Shown here in pieces: positions 1 through 10,936 of a stretch of DNA of 36,413 nucleotides. The position numbers and the translations under genes are program-made. The stretch's first letter is position 1. Every line of letters begins with the position of its first letter. The DNA comes from Burkholderiales bacterium (lineage in GTDB: Bacteria; Pseudomonadota; Gammaproteobacteria; Burkholderiales; Burkholderiaceae_E), in NCBI GenBank assembly GCA_017307915.1, contig JAFKGG010000388.1, forward strand, positions 1-36,413, given 5' to 3'. The notes under the pieces are model-generated. The model was not told the origin of the DNA. It did no database searches and saw nothing but the letters and a program-made list of their open reading frames with translations.

Positions 1-672
1 AGTGGCCACTGCGTAGCCATTGTTTTCGATGAAGAAACACAACGGAAGACGCCACAGCGCGGCAAGGTTCATCGATTCGGGCACCGAACCGATGTAGGTG
101 CCGCCGTCACCGAAGTACGTGCAGGCGACGTCGCCGCGACCTTGCCGCCGCTTGGCCCAGGCCAGGCCGGCAGCGATCGGTACGCCGCCGCCAACGATCG
201 CGTTGGTGCCCATCGCGCCCGCCTGCACCCAGCGCAGATGCATCGAACCGCCGCGGCCGCGACAGAAGCCTTCCGCCAGACCCATGATTTCCGCCAGGGC
301 GCGGCGCAGCATCTGCTGCACGTCGGCGGCCAGGGGAGCCGCCGGATCCCACCCCTCTTCCGGCTCCAGATGGCGCAGGCACTTCGCCAGAAACTGGTGA
401 TGGCCGCGATGCGCGCCGGTGATCATGTCGCTGGAACGCAAGGGCGCGATCGAGGCTACCGCACCCGCCTCCTGGCCGATGCTGGAATGCACCGGGCCGT
501 GGATCAGGCCCGCGCGCTCCATCTCGAGCACGCTTTCTTCGAAGGCGCGAACGATATGCAGATGATGCTGCATGCGGCGCAAGGCGCCGGCACCCAGACG
601 ATCCCAATCGTCGGGCGTGGCACTCAGCTCCACCCACGGCGCCGCCGGCGCCAACGGCGAAATCTGCGGCAT
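1..672 (-). CDS. Thiamine-pyrophosphate-dependent dehydrogenase E1 component, alpha subunit (3' part missing)
   Basis: The frame is open to the left edge, so only the first 224 residues are present. It resembles the E1 alpha subunits of pyruvate, acetoin and branched-chain 2-oxoacid dehydrogenases, which decarboxylate a 2-oxoacid or cleave acetoin with TPP and pass the acyl group to a lipoyl E2. Visible signatures are SIGQEA (residues 64-69), HRGHH (88-92), GRGGSMH (139-145) and the TPP-binding motif: GDG at 188-190, then N217-N218 after 26 residues. The ATG at 672-670 was chosen because the upstream hydrolase stops at 677, leaving a 4-base gap, so the two are probably co-transcribed. A beta subunit and E2 would be expected beyond the left edge. 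The substrate is unknown. Family assignment is firm; the exact enzyme is not. Confidence 0.88.
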   Translation of the reverse strand, partial: MPQISPLAPAAPWVELSATPDDWDRLGAGALRRMQHHLHIVRAFEESVLEMERAGLIHGPVHSSIGQEAGAVASIAPLRSSDMITGAHRGHHQFLAKCLRHLEPEEGWDPAAPLAADVQQMLRRALAEIMGLAEGFCRGRGGSMHLRWVQAGAMGTNAIVGGGVPIAAGLAWAKRRQGRGDVACTYFGDGGTYIGSVPESMNLAALWRLPLCFFIENNGYAVAT

Positions 673-676
673 CGGC

Positions 677-1558
677 TCAGCCCTTCAGATGACGCAGGAA
701 CCAGTCTCGCGCAGCCGCGCTCGTGCGCTCGAGATGTTCGTGGTAGGGAGAAAAGTGCCCGCCCTTGACGATCATCAGTTGCTTGGGTTCCAGCGCGCGC
801 TGGTAGGCGCCCAGCGCGAGATCGCTCGGCGTCGCCTCGTCCTCGTCGGCAACGATCATCAGCAACGGGCGCGGGCTGACGCGCTCGATGTTGATGGCGG
901 GTTCGTTCTCCCAGTTCATCTCGATGCTGCGCAGCGTGATCCGATTGACGAACTCGGGCACCTGCATGTAGTTGTCATAGGCCGCGCGCGTATTGAAGTA
1001 TCCCGGCTGCGCCGGGTCGATCGACACCAGGGGCAGCGTGGCCGGCGCGGCACCTTGCAGCCGCCGCGCCCGGTCTTCATCGAAACGCACGCGCATCGCC
1101 TTCATCGCGTCGGCCGTCATGCGGCGGCGTGCCTGCGCAAAGCCACTGATCGTCGGCACCTGGGACACCACGCATCGCACACGCGGATCCTGCGCCGCGA
1201 CTTCCAGCACGTGGCCACCGCCATAGCTCGACCCCCACAGCCCGATGCGCAGCGGATCGACTTCCGGCAGGGTCTGGGCGTAGCTGATCGCGTCGCGATA
1301 GGTGCGACGCTGCAGCACCGGATCGGCATCCTGCCGGGGCTGGCCGTCGCTTGCGCCGAACCGCGGATGATCGTAGACCAGCACCGCCAGGCCGGCCGCC
1401 GCGAACACCTCTGCGTACGCAACCGGCGAATGCTGGATCAAACCCCCGAAACCGGGGGCCATGATGATGACCGGCGCTGGGCCGCTCACCTCGCGCGGCG
1501 CGTAAAGACGGCCGCGAATGATGGTGTCTTCGGAGCGGAACTCGATTTCCCGATACAT
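677..1558 (-). CDS. Alpha/beta-hydrolase fold enzyme (dienelactone hydrolase/S15-like)
   Basis: The 293-residue protein has a complete apparent catalytic triad. The nucleophile is in G-S-S-Y-G with Ser111; the acid is Asp238 or Asp240 in ADEDEAT; the base is His268 in KGGHFSPYHEH. An HPRFGASDG segment after strand 4 is typical of hydrolases that act on small carboxylic esters, thioesters or lactones. The ATG at 1558 was preferred over an upstream in-frame start at 1630 because a GAGGAG ribosome site lies just before it, and the longer form would overlap the end of the HyuB-like gene. It sits 29 bases after that gene and 4 bases before the E1 alpha gene, inside one operon. A hydrolytic step in the same pathway is inferred; the substrate is unknown. 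Confidence 0.82.
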   Translation of the reverse strand: MYREIEFRSEDTIIRGRLYAPREVSGPAPVIIMAPGFGGLIQHSPVAYAEVFAAAGLAVLVYDHPRFGASDGQPRQDADPVLQRRTYRDAISYAQTLPEVDPLRIGLWGSSYGGGHVLEVAAQDPRVRCVVSQVPTISGFAQARRRMTADAMKAMRVRFDEDRARRLQGAAPATLPLVSIDPAQPGYFNTRAAYDNYMQVPEFVNRITLRSIEMNWENEPAINIERVSPRPLLMIVADEDEATPSDLALGAYQRALEPKQLMIVKGGHFSPYHEHLERTSAAARDWFLRHLKG

Positions 1559-1587
1559 GATGACTCCTCGAAATGGCTGTCTTGCGC

Positions 1588-4047
1588 TCAGGCCGTGGCT
1601 GCGACGCGATCGGTGAGCGCTTCGCACCACAGGACGCTTGCGTCGAATCCGCCCGCCCCCAGCGTCGCCAGCAGCGGTTTCAAGGCGCCCTCTTCAAGCG
1701 CCCGTAGGGTGGCGTCCGGATCGTCGACGTGGGCGAACAGCACCTGCGAATACCGCGGCGGCACTTCCTTGGTCTGGAAATCGCTGGCGCGATAGGCTTG
1801 CGCCAGGTGCACACCCGGCAATGCCAGCAGGCTCGTCACCGCCTGGTCCTCGAGCCCGGCATCGAACGCGGCCGAACCCCGCACACCCAGCATCAGCATC
1901 GCACCACCACCACGCTTCGCCGCGCGCGCGCTGCGGCGCGCATCGGTGGGCGAGTAGATCACGGCAATGGTGGCCGAACGATCGAGCGCATCGGTCGAAG
2001 GCAGATGTTCGGTACCGCGGCGTGCGACGATGCCGTCGACGGCCTTGCGCGCATTCTCGAAGGCATAGAGCGCCAGATACGGCGAACCTTCATGCTGCGT
2101 GCCGGCAGCCGCTCGAACGCGAAAGCGCTGTGCGCCGGTGATCCCGGGGATCGCGACCAGATCGTGGACGTGCCGGCTCGAATACCAATGATTGAAGCTG
2201 CGTTCCTGCCCGTCCAGCGGACGCGTCATCACCAGATACAGATCCTGGCCTGGTTGCTGCAATGCTTCGGTCGCAGCGTGCCGTGCACCGCGCACGACAG
2301 CCGTTCGGACCGCATCGACTTCACCGCCGTCAGCGAGAACGACGCCATAGTCCAGGCTCGCCGATTCACGGCTGACGTAACCCTGGCGCACGTCGTCGGC
2401 AACCCGTTCAGGATCGCGATCGAACGGATCGCCATAGCCGCCGCCGCCGCCGCTCAGGATGTGCGCGACATCGCCCGGGGCAACGCTCCATTGGCCCTTT
2501 TTCATCTTCACCTCGCGTCCGTCCGCGTATTCGATACGGCCAGCCGGCGACAGGCCCGGCAGGCCGCCATTGATTCCCCATGGCGGGCAATCCGTGCGCT
2601 CGACTTTGGCCAGCAAGGTCATCGGCTGCAAGAAGCGATACGTCTTCACGATGCCCAGGCCACCCCGGAAACGCCCGGCACCGCCGCTGTCGATCCGCAA
2701 GGCCTTGGCGACGATGCGGTAGGGATAGTTCGCTTCCTGCAACTCGACCGGCACGTCGCGCACGTCGCCATGCGTCAAGGAGCGATAGGGGCCCGGCCCA
2801 TCGGCATCGGCGAATGCGCCCCAGCCGCCCGACATCGCATCCAGGCTGAGGAATCGCTCACCCGTGCGTTCATCCCGGCCCGATAGCGTGTGCGATCCAT
2901 AGATGCCGTGGTGGCCCGCGGGCACCCGCGCGGCCATGGCCGGTGCCAGCGCACTGATGATGGTGTCGACCACCGTGGCCGAGGTGTTGCCTGCTCCGCC
3001 GACCGGTGCATCCGGCCGCGCACTCAGGAACTTGCCGTCCGGGATCTCGACGTGCACGCGCAGGAAATCGCCCTCGTTGACCGGACGGTCACCGGCAAAC
3101 AGGATCTTGGCCGCCATGCGCGCCACCGCTACCGCGCCGCCGTCGCGTCCGGCATTGAAAGGGCCGCTGAGCTGGTCGCTGATGCCGGACAGGTCGACCG
3201 TCATGCGGCCGTCGGCGATCGTGACCGCCACGTCGATGCGAATCGGCTCGCCCTGCCGCACGCCATCGTCATCCATGAACGAGGATGCGCGGTAGGTGCC
3301 CTCGGGCAGCGCGCGCAGCGCGCGTTCCATTGCGCGGTCGGCGTCATCGAACATCTCGGCGATGGCCGCCAGCATCGCATCGGTACCGTACAGGGAGACG
3401 ATCTCCTGCACCATATCGTGGCCCATGCGGCAACCGCCGAGCTGCGCTTCCAGATCACCCATCAGCAATCGCGGGAAGCGGGTATTGGTCTCGATGATGC
3501 GCAGAATGTCGCGCACGCGTTCGCCGCGCGACACCAGGCGCACCGTCGGAAACTGGATTCCCTCCTGGAACACGTCAGTCGTATGCGGCGAGAAGCACGA
3601 ACCCGTGACGGCGCCGCCCACGTCGATCCAGTGCACCAGCACCGCGAAAAATCCCAGCAACTGCCCGCCGGCGCGTACCGGCGTATAGGCAACCACGTCA
3701 TTGATGTGTTTGCCCAATACCGCTGCTTCACTGACGATGAAGACGTCACCGTCGTGCATGTCGTCAGGGCCGATCTCGCCCAAGCCCGCTCGCACCGCCA
3801 GGCCCAGCGCATTGGCGACGAAAGCCGGCAGGCTATGGCGCGACTGCGCCACCAGCCGCCCCTGCCGATCGACGAAACCGACCGCGTAGTCCTTGTATTC
3901 CTGCACGAGCACGCTGAAGGCGGTGCGCTCGACGTTTCTTTCGATCAGGTTCGGAACGGCGATCAGCCGCTGCTTGATGACTTGAAGCTGGATCGGATCA
4001 TGGAAGGCGGCGGCCGAAGCCGGCGCTTCAGAGAGGATGGCCTGCAT
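1588..4047 (-). CDS. HyuB-like hydantoinase/oxoprolinase B subunit fused to two C-terminal small-barrel domains
   Basis: Residues 1-590 form a full hydantoinase B/oxoprolinase domain. Signs are the DPIQLQVIKQRL opening, FSPHTTDVFQEGIQFP near 152-167, GGAGNTSATVVDT near 350-362 and the closing SGGGGGYGDPFDRDPE near 532-547. HyuB and HyuA proteins together hydrolyse or carboxylate cyclic amides and ketones using ATP. HyuB proteins are normally 520-590 residues; this one has 819. The extra part looks like two dimeric alpha-beta-barrel (EthD-like) units: about 602-698, with W-Y-S-S-R-H-V-H-D-L and PGITGAQRFR; and about 716-810, with LLALPGVHLAQAYR. The gene starts 7 bases after the HyuA stop, so the two should form one complex. 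The fusion is read directly from an uninterrupted frame. The role of the tail is unknown. Confidence 0.88.
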   Translation of the reverse strand: MQAILSEAPASAAAFHDPIQLQVIKQRLIAVPNLIERNVERTAFSVLVQEYKDYAVGFVDRQGRLVAQSRHSLPAFVANALGLAVRAGLGEIGPDDMHDGDVFIVSEAAVLGKHINDVVAYTPVRAGGQLLGFFAVLVHWIDVGGAVTGSCFSPHTTDVFQEGIQFPTVRLVSRGERVRDILRIIETNTRFPRLLMGDLEAQLGGCRMGHDMVQEIVSLYGTDAMLAAIAEMFDDADRAMERALRALPEGTYRASSFMDDDGVRQGEPIRIDVAVTIADGRMTVDLSGISDQLSGPFNAGRDGGAVAVARMAAKILFAGDRPVNEGDFLRVHVEIPDGKFLSARPDAPVGGAGNTSATVVDTIISALAPAMAARVPAGHHGIYGSHTLSGRDERTGERFLSLDAMSGGWGAFADADGPGPYRSLTHGDVRDVPVELQEANYPYRIVAKALRIDSGGAGRFRGGLGIVKTYRFLQPMTLLAKVERTDCPPWGINGGLPGLSPAGRIEYADGREVKMKKGQWSVAPGDVAHILSGGGGGYGDPFDRDPERVADDVRQGYVSRESASLDYGVVLADGGEVDAVRTAVVRGARHAATEALQQPGQDLYLVMTRPLDGQERSFNHWYSSRHVHDLVAIPGITGAQRFRVRAAAGTQHEGSPYLALYAFENARKAVDGIVARRGTEHLPSTDALDRSATIAVIYSPTDARRSARAAKRGGGAMLMLGVRGSAAFDAGLEDQAVTSLLALPGVHLAQAYRASDFQTKEVPPRYSQVLFAHVDDPDATLRALEEGALKPLLATLGAGGFDASVLWCEALTDRVAATA

Positions 4048-4054
4048 ATACGTC

Positions 4055-6133
4055 TTAGTTCGCTTTCTTCGCGCAATGGATGCGCAACTCGCCTAGAACG
4101 CCTACTTCCAGGCGATCGCCGGGCGCCACCAGGGTGGTCGAACTGAATTCCTCCACCACTGCCGGACCGTCGATGGCATCGCCGATGCGCAGCTCGGCGC
4201 GTCGATAGATGGGCGTACGCGTGCGGCCGCCCGCGACGCCGAAATGAACGTCGCGCCAGTCTGCCGGCGTCGCCGAGCTTTTGGCGGATACCTCCACGGC
4301 AACCTGCCGCAGATCCGGACCCGTCATCGGCACCTCGCATACCAGGCGCAGCATCACGAAGCTGATCGGCGAATCCTCATTCAGATGGCCATAACGCGCC
4401 TGATAAGCCTGTTCGAAGGCGGCCCGCACTTCGTTCGCGTCGGCCGAAGACTCCAGCGCCACCTTGACGGTATGGCTCTGGCCTCGATAGCACATGTCAG
4501 CCTCGCGCCGCAGCTTCAGCGCGCGAATGTCGACTTCTTCGGCAAGTGCCTGTCGGCCTTCCGCTTCCATGCGATCGAATTCACTCCGCGCCTGTTGCAG
4601 CCGCTGCTCATCGAGTTCGTGCAGAAAGGTTGCCGCGATGTCTCGCCGCAGCGGCGCAAGCAGCATGCCGAACGACGAAAAGGCCCCGGGCTGCGGCGGA
4701 ATGATCACCTCGCCAATACCCAGATCGCGTGCCAGTTCCGATGCAAAGATCGGGCCGCCGCCGCCGAACGCGAACAACTTGTAGTCGCGCACGTCGCGGC
4801 CGCGCTCGATCGTGATTTCCTTGATGGCATTGGCCATTGCCACGCAAGCCAGGTCGAGAATGCCTTGCGCCGCGCGATCGACGCCCTGCTCGCCATGCAG
4901 CGCGAGCGGCTCGGCGAGCTTGACGCGCACCCCTTGTGCGGCAGCCGGTACGTTCAGCGGCAGCCGGCCGTCCAGGAAACTGCGCGACCCCAGGCGGCCC
5001 AGCACGACGTTGGCATCGGTCACCGTCGGTTGCGTACCGCCCCGGTCGAACGCGATCGGCCCGGGCTCGGAGCCGGCGCTGCGCGGGCCCAGTTGCAGGC
5101 GCCCGTTGTCGTCGATCCAGGCCAGCGAGCCGCCGCCGGCGCCGATTTCGACGATGTCGAGCACCGAGGTCCGCACCGGAAAGCCATGCTCGTAGCCGTT
5201 GACGAAATAGGTATTGACCACCTCGAAGCCGGCGTTCTCGATCAACGCGCACTTGGCGGTGGTGCCGCCCATGTCGAACGCCACCATGCGCTCGATGCCC
5301 AGGGCCTGGGCATAGGCGGCCGCGCCTATGCAACCGCCAACCGGCCCCGATTCGACCAGTGCGATCGGCCTTTCGATCGCCGTCGCGGCAGACATCACGC
5401 CGCCGTTGGAACCCATCAGGCAGAATCGCCCGTCGAAGCAGTCTTCGCGCAGTGCATCGCCGAAGCTGTCGATGTAGCCGCGCATCCGTGCGCCGACAAA
5501 GGCATTGGCGGCCGCGGTCGAGCTGCGCTCGTATTCCATCAGCTCGCGCGTCAGCGAGGATCCGGTGGTGATGAATACGCCGGGCAGCAGGCGCTCCAGA
5601 AACTGCGCAGCGGCCTGCTCATGCATCGGGTTGCGATAGGCATTCAGGAACGAGACCGCTACCGCTTCCACCTGCGCAGCCCGCAGCTCGCCGGCAATGG
5701 CGTGCAGTTCCGCTTCATCGAGCGGCTCGACGATCTCGCCCTGACCGCCGATCCGTTCGGTGACTTCGAAGCGCAACACGCGCGGAATCAGCGCGGGATC
5801 GCGGCGATAGCGAAGATTGAACGGTTCGGCCCGGTTGCCGCGGCCGATTTCCAGCACGTCGCGAAAGCCCCGTGTCGTTACCAGGGCCGTGCGCGCGCCG
5901 CGGCGTTCCAGCAGCGAATTGATGACGTGGGTCGTGCCATGCGTGAATACACGCGCCTGCGCGACCGGCACGCCGGTCTCGGCCAGACCCTGCATGGCGC
6001 CGACCACCAGATTGGCCGGTGTCGTCAGGGTCTTGCCGAACTGCGTCTTGCCGGTCTGCTGGTCGTAGATCGCCAGGTCGGTAAAGGTACCGCCGGTATC
6101 GACGGCTACCAGATAGCGCTGTGCATCAGCCAT
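4055..6133 (-). CDS. HyuA-like hydantoinase/oxoprolinase A subunit (ATP-binding)
   Basis: The 692-residue protein has the ASKHA-fold ATP-binding signatures of hydantoinase A, 5-oxoprolinase and acetone carboxylase beta subunits. They are DTGGTFTD at 12-19, THGTTHVIN near 64-72, FDMGGTTAK at 286-294, GAGGGS at 331-336 and FGGGGP near 456-461. Such subunits phosphorylate the cyclic amide or ketone substrate before the B subunit acts. Where most relatives carry GPACYGRGG before PTVTDANV, this protein reads GPIAFDRGG near 358-366; the change may affect substrate choice, though I cannot say how. It lies between the Bug receptor gene (13-base gap) and the HyuB-like gene (7-base gap). Length is normal for the family. 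The natural substrate cannot be read from sequence. Confidence 0.92.
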   Translation of the reverse strand: MADAQRYLVAVDTGGTFTDLAIYDQQTGKTQFGKTLTTPANLVVGAMQGLAETGVPVAQARVFTHGTTHVINSLLERRGARTALVTTRGFRDVLEIGRGNRAEPFNLRYRRDPALIPRVLRFEVTERIGGQGEIVEPLDEAELHAIAGELRAAQVEAVAVSFLNAYRNPMHEQAAAQFLERLLPGVFITTGSSLTRELMEYERSSTAAANAFVGARMRGYIDSFGDALREDCFDGRFCLMGSNGGVMSAATAIERPIALVESGPVGGCIGAAAYAQALGIERMVAFDMGGTTAKCALIENAGFEVVNTYFVNGYEHGFPVRTSVLDIVEIGAGGGSLAWIDDNGRLQLGPRSAGSEPGPIAFDRGGTQPTVTDANVVLGRLGSRSFLDGRLPLNVPAAAQGVRVKLAEPLALHGEQGVDRAAQGILDLACVAMANAIKEITIERGRDVRDYKLFAFGGGGPIFASELARDLGIGEVIIPPQPGAFSSFGMLLAPLRRDIAATFLHELDEQRLQQARSEFDRMEAEGRQALAEEVDIRALKLRREADMCYRGQSHTVKVALESSADANEVRAAFEQAYQARYGHLNEDSPISFVMLRLVCEVPMTGPDLRQVAVEVSAKSSATPADWRDVHFGVAGGRTRTPIYRRAELRIGDAIDGPAVVEEFSSTTLVAPGDRLEVGVLGELRIHCAKKAN

Positions 6134-6146
6134 GCCACACGCTCAC

Positions 6147-7151
6147 TTACGAACCCAGTGCACCGAAGGCGCGCAACTGCGCGGGCAATCCGCTGTACTG
6201 GGCGCGCATGTAGGTATCGAAGTCCTTGCCGATGCGAACCCAGGACGCCATGTTCAGCTTCCCGATGAGTTCCTGGTGTTCGGGGTCGGCATAGGCCTTC
6301 TGCAGAGCTTCTTCCAGCTTCGCGACGACCGCCGGCGGCATGCCGGCCGGCCCACCGACACCGTAGGGAAGCATGGTCGTTGCATCGATGCCGAGTTCCT
6401 TCGCGGTCGGCACGTCAGGCCACTGCGGCAGGCGCTGTTCGGACGACACGGCCAGCATGCGAATGCGCTGCCCCGCCACCGCTGCCGCCATGGCCCCAAC
6501 CGCGTCACAGATCAGGTCGATGTGGCCGCCTATCGCAGCCACCAGAATGGCCGAACTGCTGGGATGCGGTACACCGGTGAAACGCGCGCCGGTCTGGGTT
6601 TCCAGCACCTTCATCGCCCAGGAAGGCAGCTTCGGCGAGCCAGCGGCACCATAGGTCAGACCCCCCGGATTCTTGCGCCCGTTTTCCACCAGTTGACCCA
6701 GCGACTTGATCGGCGAATCCGTGCGCACGGCCCAACCGAAGGGCACCGAGGCGCCAACGCCGATATAGGTGAAATCGCGAGCCGGGTCGAAGCTTCCATT
6801 GCCGAGAATTTGCTCGCGCATCATCACCTCGGTGATGTTGCCGATCCTGTAGCCGTCGGGCGCGCCGCTCTTGATGAAGGCCGTGCCGACCGTGCTGCCG
6901 GCACCCGGCTTGTTCAGCACGACGAAAGATTGACCCAGGTAGCGCGCAACGATGTTGGCCAGGCCGCGATAGTAGATGTCGCTGGTGCCGCCGGCGCCAT
7001 AGCAGACGACCATTTCGATCGGGCGACTCGGATAAGCCTGCTGCGCCCGGACCGGAAGCGCAACGGAAGCGGCTGCGGCACCGAGAATACCCAGCGTACG
7101 ACGGCGCGAGGTGCCTTCCACGCGAGAGGGCGAAAGCGCTTTGGTGTTCAT
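6147..7151 (-). CDS. Bug-family (TctC-like) periplasmic solute-binding receptor, Tat signal
   Basis: The 334-residue protein opens with a twin-arginine signal (SRRRTLG at 15-21), a hydrophobic stretch and a likely cut after PVRA near residue 36. The mature part starts YPSRPIEMVVCYGAGGTSD, typical of Bug receptors, with KPGAGSTVG near 81-89 and PDVPTAKELG further on. Such receptors capture carboxylates, amides or related anions in the periplasm. It is the first gene of the operon with HyuA, HyuB, hydrolase and E1 alpha, so its ligand is probably the compound those enzymes degrade (inference). A GGAGA ribosome site lies 5 bases before the ATG. No TctA/TctB membrane partner is encoded in the window, which is common for Bug receptors. 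Confidence 0.93.
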   Translation of the reverse strand: MNTKALSPSRVEGTSRRRTLGILGAAAASVALPVRAQQAYPSRPIEMVVCYGAGGTSDIYYRGLANIVARYLGQSFVVLNKPGAGSTVGTAFIKSGAPDGYRIGNITEVMMREQILGNGSFDPARDFTYIGVGASVPFGWAVRTDSPIKSLGQLVENGRKNPGGLTYGAAGSPKLPSWAMKVLETQTGARFTGVPHPSSSAILVAAIGGHIDLICDAVGAMAAAVAGQRIRMLAVSSEQRLPQWPDVPTAKELGIDATTMLPYGVGGPAGMPPAVVAKLEEALQKAYADPEHQELIGKLNMASWVRIGKDFDTYMRAQYSGLPAQLRAFGALGS

Positions 7152-7379
7152 TTCGTCTCCATCGATGTTTGAGGGGATCTGGTGCCGTTGATGTTATGAA
7201 GCGACAATGAAGCTAACAATGTGCGTAGGGGACATGCAGCCATTCCTGCGCGGCAAGCTTGTCTCGGCTTCAAGCAGGCGCCTGGGCGTGGCGTGCAGGC
7301 GATGCGCATCCTCCGCGTACGCGGTCGGCTGTATTGGAGATCGGGTGAGCGGCCCGCAGGCAGCGAGCGAATCAGCGCT
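7152..7379 (-). promoter_or_regulatory. Intergenic leader with candidate promoter for the Bug-hyu operon
   Basis: These 228 bases lie between the LysR stop and the Bug receptor start, both on the minus strand. On that strand a -35-like TTGTTA (7214-7219), a 17-base spacer and a -10-like TAACAT (7191-7196) end 40 bases before the Bug start codon. Each hexamer matches consensus at 4 of 6 positions, so the call is tentative. I see no coding frame of its own and no clear terminator, so read-through from the LysR gene is possible. This segment is the natural place for a LysR operator, but I could not single one out. Confidence 0.35.
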
Positions 7380-8291
7380 TCAGTGCTTGCCCGCCACCGA
7401 ACGCTCGGCGAGCCGCTTGACCAGGAAGTCGAGGAAGATGCGCGTGCGCGCACTCTGGTGTTCACGGCCGCGATACACCGCCCAGACCGGGTCTCGGCGC
7501 TTCGGAAGGTATTCGTTCAAAAGCGTGACGAGCTCTCCCCGCGCCAGATCCTCGGCCACTACGTGATCCGATACGCGGATGATGCCGACCCCCTGTAACG
7601 CAAACAGCCTCAGCAGCTCGGCCTGATTCGACAGGACATTGCCGCGCAATCCATGCGCCGCCTGTGCACTACCCGGCTGGAATTGCCAGGAAACAAGATG
7701 CGTATGCACCGAAAAATTCAGGCAATTGTGTGCTGTCAGATCATCAGGTGTATGCGGACAGCCATGGCGCTCAAGATACTGCGGCGAGGCGCAGATGACC
7801 CACTCTGTGTCGCACAAGTGACGGTACAGCGCGCCACTGTCTTCGAGTTGGCCGAGACGGATAGCGATATCGAAGCCATACTTCACCTGATCGAGCCGGT
7901 CGGAGCCGAGCTGCATATCGATGACGATCTCGGGATACAGCGACAGGAATTCCGCGATCAACGGAACCAGCCGATAGCCGAACGAGGGCAGCGAATACAA
8001 GCGGATCTTGCCGCGCGGCCGTTGCCCCGCGACCCTGACCTCATCTTCGGCATCGGCCACGGCTTCCAGGGCACGGCGCGCGCCCGCCAGGAAGGTCTCG
8101 CCCTCGGTCGTCAGCGCCAGCGAACGCGACGTCCGATTGATCAGCCGTACTCCCAGCCGCCGCTCCAGCCGCGTGATGGTCTTGCTCAGCGCGGAAGCGG
8201 TGAGATCCATCTCTCGCGCTGCGGCGGCGAAGCTTCCTGATTCGACGACCCGGACCAGGGCCGCCATTTCCACGTAACGATCGTTCGACAT
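7380..8291 (-). CDS. LysR-family transcriptional regulator (LysR-1)
   Basis: The 303-residue protein has an N-terminal winged helix-turn-helix: residues 18-40 carry the SGSFAAAAREMDLTASALSK pattern, followed by RLERRLGVRLINRTSRSLALTTEG. A co-inducer-binding domain follows from about residue 90. The ATG at 8291 (MSNDRYVEM) was preferred over an in-frame start at 8399 because the longer form would lie inside the end of gyrB. The gene points the same way as the downstream Bug-hyu operon, so it is not divergent from its likely target. Control of that operon is inferred from proximity only. It follows gyrB with a 37-base gap, so some expression by read-through from gyrB is possible. The ribosome site is weak. 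Confidence 0.9.
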   Translation of the reverse strand: MSNDRYVEMAALVRVVESGSFAAAAREMDLTASALSKTITRLERRLGVRLINRTSRSLALTTEGETFLAGARRALEAVADAEDEVRVAGQRPRGKIRLYSLPSFGYRLVPLIAEFLSLYPEIVIDMQLGSDRLDQVKYGFDIAIRLGQLEDSGALYRHLCDTEWVICASPQYLERHGCPHTPDDLTAHNCLNFSVHTHLVSWQFQPGSAQAAHGLRGNVLSNQAELLRLFALQGVGIIRVSDHVVAEDLARGELVTLLNEYLPKRRDPVWAVYRGREHQSARTRIFLDFLVKRLAERSVAGKH

Positions 8292-8328
8292 CCAACCGTC
8301 CGTTGCAGCGCCAGCGCGCCGGCTGGAA

Positions 8329-10936
<2,608 letters not shown>

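Noticed and set aside
107-768. Open frames on both strands near the left edge (107-637 minus, 142-768 plus)
   Set aside because: The E1 alpha frame, open to the edge, has TPP-binding motifs and explains the region; these are shadows.
1559-1630. Longer N-terminus for the alpha/beta hydrolase
   Set aside because: It overlaps the end of the HyuB-like gene and the ribosome site lies before the internal ATG.
2890-6268. Long open frames on the plus strand opposite the HyuA-like and HyuB-like genes (over 400 and 670 residues)
   Set aside because: They are antisense shadows caused by high GC and codon bias; the products are His/Arg/Ala-rich with no family features, while the minus-strand frames have full motifs.
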